Assembly: GCA_964521195.1 (NCBI GenBank)
Contig: CAZFRE010000016.1
Coordinates: forward strand, 1 to 14,061
DNA length: 14,061 nt
Direction of reading: 5' to 3'
From: CAWDNM01 sp964521195
GTDB lineage: Bacteria; Actinomycetota; Coriobacteriia; Anaerosomatales; JAAXUF01
Positions 6,590 through 12,184 of the stretch are shown in pieces. The position numbers and the translations under genes are program-made. Under the pieces are notes generated by a model. The model saw only the letters and a program-made list of their open reading frames with translations. It was not told the DNA's origin and searched no databases. The number at the start of each line of letters is the position of its first letter. Within the stretch, counting starts at the first letter, position 1.

Positions 6590-7369
6590 ATGAATCGCAC
6601 GAGAACCCGCATCGCATCGATTACCGTGTTCGCAGCTGCGCTGGCGTTGTGTCTTTCGTTCGCGTCAAGTGCGTGGGCTGTCGCTGGCGATAGCATCGCC
6701 AACGCAACAGACCTGAACGACTATCTCGGCTCGACGATTACGACCGACCTGGTCCCGGAGGGTACGGGTGGCCTTGGTAGCGCGACCGGCAAGTACTACT
6801 TCCGTCAGGAGATGACCGCCGGTCAGACGCTGCAGATCGACGTTGTGCCGTCGCCTACAGTGCTCGGCCTGAAGGTTCTCGTGCTCCCGTTCGCCTCGGG
6901 CTATCGCATCGTCGAATCCACCAAGGATGCCTCCGGCACCGTGCACTTCTCGTACATGGCCACCAAGACCGGGATGTACAACATCTACTTCGGCTCGAGC
7001 TCGGTGGGCACCGTGACGCTCTCTCCCGCCAAGGTGGCGCCCGTCTCGTTCAAGCTCGGTTCGCTGTTGGCGGGCAGCAAGCAGAAGGCGAACAAGTCGT
7101 TCAACGTCTCCACCAAGATCTACCCGCGCTATAACGGCAGCCGCATGCCGATCAAGTTCTACATCCAGAAGAAGAAGAGCGGCAAGTGGCGCTCGTACGC
7201 CTCCAAGTCCGGCACGATTCTGGTCCTCGCCACGCCGCCCACGACTTACACCAAGGTGCAGGCGAGCCTCTCGTTGCCCCGTGGCACGTACCGTATACGT
7301 GCGAAGTTTGCTGACGCCGCGCACCCCAAGGCCAAGTACAACTCGTACAAGACCGTCTACGTGAAGTAG
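6590..7369 (+). CDS. Secreted two-domain beta-rich protein, function unknown
   Basis: The 259-residue precursor has a classical Sec signal peptide: basic MNRTRTR, then a hydrophobic core, with likely cleavage after SSAWA near residue 31. The first mature part (about 32-150) begins DSIANATDLN and contains KYYFRQEMTAGQTLQIDVV and TGMYNIYFGSS. This is the look of a PPC-like jelly-roll domain found in many exported bacterial proteins. The second part (about 160-259) is lysine- and tyrosine-rich, with KFYIQKKKSGKW and GTYRIRAKFAD, typical of an Ig-like surface domain. It ends on a bare strand with no anchor. There is no catalytic motif, so a structural or binding role at the cell surface is inferred. 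ATG 6590 is preceded by GAGGAGAAGAGG; an in-frame ATG at 6572 would place extra residues before the signal peptide. Single-gene transcript, closed by a strong terminator. Confidence 0.8.
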   Translation: MNRTRTRIASITVFAAALALCLSFASSAWAVAGDSIANATDLNDYLGSTITTDLVPEGTGGLGSATGKYYFRQEMTAGQTLQIDVVPSPTVLGLKVLVLPFASGYRIVESTKDASGTVHFSYMATKTGMYNIYFGSSSVGTVTLSPAKVAPVSFKLGSLLAGSKQKANKSFNVSTKIYPRYNGSRMPIKFYIQKKKSGKWRSYASKSGTILVLATPPTTYTKVQASLSLPRGTYRIRAKFADAAHPKAKYNSYKTVYVK

Positions 7370-7394
7370 CGCGGACGCACCACGCGACGTACGG

Positions 7395-7428
7395 GAGGGC
7401 CCCGGCCGTGCAATCGGCCGGGGCCCTC
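7395..7428 (+). terminator. Strong terminator after the secreted-protein gene
   Basis: A perfect 14-bp GC-rich stem (7395-7408 with 7415-7428, arm GAGGGCCCCGGCCG) with loop TGCAAT is followed by TTGCGTT. It begins 26 bases after the stop codon. Confidence 0.85.
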
Positions 7429-7515
7429 TTGCGTTGCACGAAGGGGCGTGCGCTGTGACCCCGCATGGACCACCGGTGAGCGCGGGCTCCGCGCGCGAGC
7501 ACAGCGACGGCTGTC

Positions 7516-7587
7516 GCACGTGGTGCTGCACGTGGTGCTGCACGTGGTGCTGCATGTGGTGCCGCAGGTGGTGCCGCAGGTGGGCGC
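7516..7587. repeat. 12-bp tandem repeat array (six units) in a gene-free stretch
   Basis: Units start at 7516, 7528, 7540, 7552, 7564 and 7576. The first three are identical (GCACGTGGTGCT). The next two are GCATGTGGTGCC and GCAGGTGGTGCC, and the last is a decayed GCAGGTGGGCGC. Each intact unit contains CACGTG and can fold on itself (GCAC/GTGC). The array lies in the stretch 7429-7658, between a rightward terminator and a leftward one. Open frames through it give only low-complexity tetrapeptide repeats in every frame and have no ribosome-binding site, so I see no gene there. Confidence 0.85.
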
Positions 7588-7658
7588 AGCGTGCCTCCCG
7601 CCGGGCAGGTGCGCGTATGGCGCCACGGCACGCTCGTCGGTGGCAGGGTGATGTCATG

Positions 7659-7698
7659 CAGAAGGGGAGGCGGGCCGTAGGTCCCGCCTCCCCTTCTG
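7659..7698 (-). terminator. Terminator of the leftward lipoprotein gene
   Basis: A perfect 16-bp stem, 7659-7674 with 7683-7698 (arm CAGAAGGGGAGGCGGG), has an 8-base loop. It begins 26 bases beyond the stop codon of the minus-strand lipoprotein gene. It is symmetrical enough to work from either side. Confidence 0.8.
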
Positions 7699-7724
7699 GA
7701 GTCATCCGTGATGCGGCTGTGCTG

Positions 7725-8453
7725 CTACTGCGCCTTGGCCTTGCTCAGGACCGGGATCAGCTTCTCGCCATCGGTGGTGAAGGTGAGGACGGCCGTGTAC
7801 GTCCCGCCCTTCGTGACCTTGCCGCCGTCATTGGTGTTGGCGAGCACAAGGAGGTTCGCGTCCTCGATCTTGTCCGTCTTCGGGGCCTTGCCCATCGGCT
7901 TCACTGAGTCGATCTTGACCGCGAGCCGGGATCCAAACGCCATGTCCGGGCCGATGCCGTACGGACGCATGACCACAGTGTACTGAGAGCCGTTTGGCAC
8001 GGTACCTGTCTGAAGTGCAACGACAGTCGGCTCGGGCGCGCTCGTGAGCGGGGCCAACGTCGCGCCCTTGGCGGCAGGCTTATCGGCCTTCACGGCGTCG
8101 ATGCCGGGGTCGGGAAGCGGCGGGAACGGCGCGCTCAACTGCGTCGTGGTGTTCTTGGGCGGGTCAGCGGGATCGGACCCGTTCGATCCATTCGATCCGT
8201 TGGACCCGTTGGACCCGTTGGAGCCGGAACCGTTGGTCGCGGTCGCCTCGAGGGTCATCGTCGAGCCCTCGGTGACGGTTCCCGACGGCGTACCGGTCGC
8301 GCCAGTGGTCGCAGAGGTCGAGCCCGGCGTCGTGCCGGTGGTGGTCGAGGTCGTGTCAGCGGGGGACTTGCAGGCAGTCAGCATCAGCGCAGCTGCAATC
8401 GCCACAATGACGAGCGAGCTTGTGCCGACAGTGCCCATCCGGTTCTTCAGCAT
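7725..8453 (-). CDS. Lipoprotein with a Ser/Thr-rich and Gly-Ser-Asn repeat linker
   Basis: The 242-residue product has a type II signal peptide (MLKNRMG, hydrophobic core) with lipobox LTAC and lipid-anchored Cys28. Residues 29-75 are Ser/Thr/Gly-rich. Residues 77-93 are an exact GSN tripeptide repeat, then comes a Pro-rich hinge (DPADPPKN). The likely folded domain spans about 105-242, with strands such as QYTVVMRPYG, SRLAVKIDSVKP and GGTYTAVLTFTTDG. No family was recognised. The long flexible tether suggests the domain is held away from the membrane, across the wall; this is inference. ATG 8453 is preceded by GAAGGG six bases upstream. It is divergent from the cytochrome pair at 8728 and shares its 274-base upstream region, so joint regulation is possible. 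It has its own terminator. Confidence 0.8.
   Translation of the reverse strand: MLKNRMGTVGTSSLVIVAIAAALMLTACKSPADTTSTTTGTTPGSTSATTGATGTPSGTVTEGSTMTLEATATNGSGSNGSNGSNGSNGSNGSDPADPPKNTTTQLSAPFPPLPDPGIDAVKADKPAAKGATLAPLTSAPEPTVVALQTGTVPNGSQYTVVMRPYGIGPDMAFGSRLAVKIDSVKPMGKAPKTDKIEDANLLVLANTNDGGKVTKGGTYTAVLTFTTDGEKLIPVLSKAKAQ
8175..8225 (-). repeat. 9-bp coding repeat for Gly-Ser-Asn
   Basis: Five and a half copies of a nonamer (plus-strand form close to GTTGGACCC or GTTCGATCC) encode the GSN repeat linker of the lipoprotein. Copies differ mainly at synonymous positions, in two sub-types (GGACC and CGATC), so the array has partly diverged while the peptide is kept. Confidence 0.8.
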
Positions 8454-8487
8454 GTGTATCCCTTCGGCGAGATTAGTGCGTCTTAAC

Positions 8488-8493
8488 AGTATA
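8488..8493 (-). promoter_or_regulatory. Possible -10 element for the lipoprotein gene
   Basis: Reading the minus strand, TATACT matches the TAnnnT -10 form and lies about 35 bases before the start codon. The -35 region is GC-rich and not recognisable. Confidence 0.35.
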
Positions 8494-8586
8494 GTACAAG
8501 CGGTCGGTGGGGCGGCCGTGCCGGGCGTGGAGGATATGTGGGGATTCCGAGGGATTGGACCGCGCCTTCGGTGGCACGCGCTACGC

Positions 8587-8616
8587 TTGTTGGGGCGGTG
8601 CGAGTCGGCGTACTGT
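8587..8616 (+). promoter_or_regulatory. Possible promoter for the cytochrome pair
   Basis: TTGTTG (8587-8592) and TACTGT (8611-8616) are spaced 18 bases apart, a weak match to a housekeeping promoter. It would give a leader of about 105 bases before GTG 8728. The 274-base divergent region 8454-8727 holds no other convincing signal or gene. Confidence 0.3.
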
Positions 8617-8727
8617 TAATCGCTCGTGCGCCCGATCGCACGGGTTGTTTCAGGTTGCTTCATGGCACGCACCGTGCTGATTTGTCGTCGACGAACGGCC
8701 GTTTTCTTGGAACAGAGTGAAGGCAGC

Positions 8728-9681
8728 GTGCAGAAGAGCACCGTGTGGAAGGTCATACGAATCGCCCTTTGGGCCGTCGCCGGCCTGGTGGTTCTGCTTA
8801 CCCTCGCGTTCGCCGGCACCGTCATCGCGCTGCCCGGGTGCACCCAGTGCCACGCCTCGGCTGAGTTCGTCGAGCAGACCTCGGCGCGCGCTCACGCAAG
8901 CACCGACTGTGTGCGATGCCATGCCGATACGGGGATCCCGCACCGCCTTGCCTACGGGTACAACCTCCTCTTCGGGCAGACGCTCAAGCTCGCGCCCATC
9001 GACGGGGGCCCGATCACCGCGATTCCGGACAGCACGTGCCGGTCGTGCCACGAAGACATGATGAAGACGAAGGTCACGGTCGGTGGCCTGTCGATGCTCC
9101 ATTCGGAGTGCGCGGAGGGCAGACGGTGCGTGGACTGCCACTCCGATACGGCTCACGGCACTGCGGTGTCGTGGATCAGCACGGTGTCGATGAACATGTG
9201 TCTGGACTGCCACAACACCGACCGGGTACGCGCCAACTGCGACCTGTGCCACGACGAGAAGTCCGAGAAGGACCGGATCCGCTCGGGCGAGTGGGCCGTC
9301 ACGCACGGCTCGAACTGGCAGACAACACACGGTATGGGCGATCTCGATACCTGTGCCGCGTGTCACCCGAACGACTACTGCGTGCGCTGCCACGGTATGC
9401 GGCTACCGCACAACACCAACTTCATCCGCTCGCATCCGGCTGCGGCCCTCGTTCAGCGCGAGCAGTGCGACGTATGCCACAAGCAGCGCTTCTGCGACTC
9501 CTGTCACGGCATGCCGATGCCCCACCCGGAGGACTTCACCCCTCGGCATTCGAAGATCGTCGGGGATGAGGGCCAGAAGAAGTGCCGGCGCTGTCACGTA
9601 CAGTCCGACTGCGAGAACTGCCACGTGAGGCACGTGCATCCTGGTGGCGCGACGACGCCGCCGGGGAGTGGTGCGAAATGA
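8728..9681 (+). CDS. Membrane-anchored dodecahaem c-type cytochrome with a NapC/NrfH-like N terminus
   Basis: A short basic N terminus and one transmembrane segment (about residues 10-35) anchor the protein, with the rest outside. The 317 residues carry twelve CXXCH motifs, at 38, 61, 104, 134, 158, 171, 209, 218, 247, 256, 286 and 295. The start of the external part, GCTQCH then ARAHASTDCVRCH, resembles the first two haem sites of NapC/NrfH quinol dehydrogenases, so it may take electrons from the quinol pool; this is inference. The C-terminal 90 residues are three tandem copies of a 38-39-residue di-haem unit, CxxCHx4CxxCH, the first two followed by GMxxPH. GTG 8728 is chosen because GAAGG lies five bases upstream and the signal-anchor starts at once. 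An in-frame start at 8626 would add 34 residues with no ribosome-binding site. It is followed after 31 bases by a second anchored cytochrome, very likely in one operon. Confidence 0.93.
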   Translation: MQKSTVWKVIRIALWAVAGLVVLLTLAFAGTVIALPGCTQCHASAEFVEQTSARAHASTDCVRCHADTGIPHRLAYGYNLLFGQTLKLAPIDGGPITAIPDSTCRSCHEDMMKTKVTVGGLSMLHSECAEGRRCVDCHSDTAHGTAVSWISTVSMNMCLDCHNTDRVRANCDLCHDEKSEKDRIRSGEWAVTHGSNWQTTHGMGDLDTCAACHPNDYCVRCHGMRLPHNTNFIRSHPAAALVQREQCDVCHKQRFCDSCHGMPMPHPEDFTPRHSKIVGDEGQKKCRRCHVQSDCENCHVRHVHPGGATTPPGSGAK

Positions 9682-9712
9682 CGCGGGCCGCACACAAGCG
9701 GGGTGAGCGCTG

Positions 9713-10969
9713 ATGCCCCAGATCACATTCGAGAGCATCACCGAGTCATTGATGCGCCTGCCTGCGGTGATCCAGTCGATCCCGGACATAGTCCGCAACC
9801 CGGCAGCCAACCCGCTTCAGGCGACGATCCTCCTTGGTATCGGACTCATCCTGCTGCTCATCATCGTGCTTTCAGTGCTGCTGATGATCATGCGTCCGAG
9901 CGCCGAAGAAGAGGCGCTCCTGATGGGCGACACGGAGGCCGAGGGCGCCGAGGACGTGCTTGCGCCGGAGGAGCGAGCTCGACTCGAGAAGGAGGAGCGC
10001 CGCGCACACAGGGCCGCCTCGCTCACCGTGACGAGCATCATCATCCTCGTCGGGGTCGGTGTGTGGATGGTCGCGGGGCTCACGACCGGCGCGTCGGAAG
10101 TCTGCACGTCGTGCCATTTCAACACGAGTCACGCGGCCGCGACTGCGGATCCGCACAAGGACATCGAGTGCGTTCAGTGCCACGAGGGCGGGGGCAAGAT
10201 GGCGCGTCTGACGGTCAACGTCGCCACGCGCTTCGAGCACGTCGCGTTCGCGCGCACCGACAATGCCGCCGCAGCGGCCTTCGGGCAGCCGGTGGCGTCC
10301 GACGGGTGCAGGTCGTGTCACAAGGAAGCGATCACGGGCACGTTCTTCGATGAGGAGCTGCAGCTCAAGGTGGTGCACTCGCACCCGCTCGAGGCGGGTG
10401 CCCAGTGCGTCGATTGTCATGCGCTGACCGATGGCGTGGTGAATGCCAAGACGGTCGGCATGGCCCCGTGCCTGAGGTGCCATGATGGGACGCAGGCCAA
10501 GGCTGACTGCAACGTGTGTCACGTCGGCGACCCGTCTCAGGCGATCAGGCCCAGCGTCGACATCAACCAGATGGCCGCAGCCCAAGTGCCGAATCCCCAG
10601 TGCGATGGATGCCATAAGGACCAGACCACGTGCATGAACTGTCACGGCATCGAGATGCCGCACTCGCAGCAGTTCAGGGCGTACGGGCACGCTCGCGAGG
10701 CCGTCATAGACATCTGGTACGGCGACGGCAAGAAGTGCGAGAAGTGCCACTACGGGACCCACAACGGCTGTATACGACTCGGTTGCCACAGCTTCCCGAT
10801 CGCTGGCGGCCACCCCAATCCCGCGTGGGCGAAGATGCACCAGAAGACCCAGTGGAGTGACGCGGCGGCCAAGACCGCCTGTGCGTGTCATGATTGGAAC
10901 TCGTACGATCACAACGGCATGATCTATTGTCAGATCTGCCATGAGACGAAGCCGAAGAACGCACGATAG
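9713..10969 (+). CDS. Membrane-anchored multihaem cytochrome with CX4CH and CXCH sites
   Basis: The 418-residue product has two transmembrane segments (about 36-60 and 103-124). Between them is a highly charged, Glu/Arg-rich, probably helical cytoplasmic loop (EEEALLMGD to EKEERRAHR). The external C-terminal part of about 290 residues holds ten CXXCH motifs, at 131, 153, 199, 232, 253, 266, 297, 307, 342 and 406. It also has a CX4CH at 353-359 (CIRLGCH) and an odd CXCH at 390-393 (CACH). That gives 11 likely haems, 12 if the CXCH site is used. Residues 297-313 repeat the CxxCH-CxxCHG-MPH unit of the upstream cytochrome. ATG 9713 follows a GGGGTGAG site and lies 31 bases after the previous stop. 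Role inferred: partner of the dodecahaem protein in moving electrons from the membrane outward. An octahaem-reductase-type enzyme activity cannot be excluded, but no catalytic Lys-type motif (CXXCK) is seen. Confidence 0.92.
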   Translation: MPQITFESITESLMRLPAVIQSIPDIVRNPAANPLQATILLGIGLILLLIIVLSVLLMIMRPSAEEEALLMGDTEAEGAEDVLAPEERARLEKEERRAHRAASLTVTSIIILVGVGVWMVAGLTTGASEVCTSCHFNTSHAAATADPHKDIECVQCHEGGGKMARLTVNVATRFEHVAFARTDNAAAAAFGQPVASDGCRSCHKEAITGTFFDEELQLKVVHSHPLEAGAQCVDCHALTDGVVNAKTVGMAPCLRCHDGTQAKADCNVCHVGDPSQAIRPSVDINQMAAAQVPNPQCDGCHKDQTTCMNCHGIEMPHSQQFRAYGHAREAVIDIWYGDGKKCEKCHYGTHNGCIRLGCHSFPIAGGHPNPAWAKMHQKTQWSDAAAKTACACHDWNSYDHNGMIYCQICHETKPKNAR

Positions 10970-11055
10970 GTCCACGCGGTACGAACTCGTCTTGTGGTGA
11001 AGCAGGTCTGGGGGTCCACCTGCATGGTCCGGCGCACCGTCGAGAGGGTAAGCGC

Positions 11056-12174
11056 ATGAGCTTGAACACGTACCGCATCTGTCTGCTGCCCGGCGACGGC
11101 ATCGGCCCCGAGATCACCGCCGAGGCGGTCAAGGTCCTCGACGCCATCGGCCGCGGTCACGGCGTGGAGTTCACGTACGATGAAGCGCTGCTCGGCGGGA
11201 TCGCCATCGATGCGACTGGGACGGCGCTGCCGGACGAGACACTCGCCAAGGCCCAGGCTGCTGACGCCGTGCTCCTGGCCGCCATCGGTGGGCCGGAATG
11301 GGACACGACCGACCCGTCCAAACCACGGCCGGAGCAGGGGCTTCTAGGGATACGCAAGGGGCTGGGGCTGTTCGCGAACCTGCGGCCGGTGAAGATCTTC
11401 GATGCGCTACGCGATGCCTCGTCCTTGAAGCCCGAGTTCCTCGAGGGCGTCGACATGCTCATCGTCCGCGAGCTGACCGGCGGCCTGTACTTCGGGGAGC
11501 GCGCCCGTGAGACCGGCGTCGCCGGCGCCGCCGCTGATGGCGGGGAGGGCGCGCGGGCGTACGACACGATGATCTACAGCGAGTACGAGATCGAGCGGAT
11601 CGCTCGGCTTGCGTTCGAGACCGCGCGCACGCGGCGCAACCGCGTCCACAGCGTCGACAAGGCCAACGTGCTCGAGTCCTCGCGGCTGTGGCGCGAGGTC
11701 GTGCACCGGCTGCATGCGGCCGAGTACTCCGACGTCGAGCTCATGGACCAGCTTGTCGACAACTCGGCGATGCAGCTCATCCGCACGCCCAACCAGTTCG
11801 ATGTCATGGTGACCGAGAACATGTTCGGCGACATCCTCTCCGATGAGGCGTCGATGCTCACCGGGTCGCTCGGGATGCTCGCGAGTGCGTCGCTCGGAGA
11901 TGGGACGGCGCTCTACGAGCCGAGCCACGGGAGCGCGCCGGACATCGCCGGGCAGGGCGTCGCGAACCCGCTCGCGATGCTGCTGTCCGTCGAGCTCATG
12001 CTGAGGCACAGCTTTGCGATGCACGACGTGGCCGACGAGCTCGCCGCGGCGATCGAGCGCGTGCTCGCGGACGGCTGGCGCACGCGAGACATCGCAAGCG
12101 CCGACACGCGCGCCGAGCGGATCGTCGGGACGACGGCCATGGGCGACTTGGTGGTCGGGGCGCTCGCTCGCTAG
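11056..12174 (+). CDS. leuB: 3-isopropylmalate dehydrogenase
   Basis: LeuB oxidises and decarboxylates 3-isopropylmalate with NAD+ in the cytoplasm, the third step of leucine synthesis. The 372-residue product begins with the typical LLPGDGIGPEI strand-loop. It has the family's substrate Arg region (GLFANLRPVK and VRELTGGLYFGE), Lys of VDKANVLESSRLWR, the metal-binding TENMFGDILSDEAS and the NAD-binding EPSHGSAPDIAGQG. The nearby SDEASMLTGSLGML fits LeuB rather than isocitrate dehydrogenase. A Gly/Ala-rich insert (GVAGAAADGGEG) makes it slightly longer than usual. ATG 11056 follows GAGAGGG at good spacing. No leuA, leuC or leuD is beside it: upstream are cytochromes, and downstream is a convergent gene only ten bases away with no terminator hairpin between them. 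The 86 bases upstream hold only a 6-bp hairpin (GCAGGT/ACCTGC, 11002-11023). Confidence 0.96.
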   Translation: MSLNTYRICLLPGDGIGPEITAEAVKVLDAIGRGHGVEFTYDEALLGGIAIDATGTALPDETLAKAQAADAVLLAAIGGPEWDTTDPSKPRPEQGLLGIRKGLGLFANLRPVKIFDALRDASSLKPEFLEGVDMLIVRELTGGLYFGERARETGVAGAAADGGEGARAYDTMIYSEYEIERIARLAFETARTRRNRVHSVDKANVLESSRLWREVVHRLHAAEYSDVELMDQLVDNSAMQLIRTPNQFDVMVTENMFGDILSDEASMLTGSLGMLASASLGDGTALYEPSHGSAPDIAGQGVANPLAMLLSVELMLRHSFAMHDVADELAAAIERVLADGWRTRDIASADTRAERIVGTTAMGDLVVGALAR

Positions 12175-12184
12175 ACCGCCTGAC

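Noticed and set aside
6556..6590. AGAGTGGCCGAGGC, which looks like the D-arm side of a Ser or Leu tRNA
   Set aside because: No acceptor stem, anticodon arm or T-arm follows; the start codon of the secreted protein comes within 35 bases.
7434..7907. Open frames through the 12-bp repeat, giving Cys/Trp-, His/Val- or Ala/Pro-rich tetrapeptide repeats
   Set aside because: All frames stay open only because the 12-bp unit is a multiple of three. There is no start signal, and the frame runs over a terminator and antisense into the lipoprotein gene.
8626..8727. Longer start for the 12-haem cytochrome at 8626
   Set aside because: The extra 34 residues put a polar, Arg-rich stretch before the signal anchor and have no ribosome-binding site, whereas GTG 8728 has one.
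10970..11055. Possible T-box or leucine leader before leuB
   Set aside because: The 86-base gap has only a 6-bp hairpin, no T-box sequence and no leucine-rich leader peptide.
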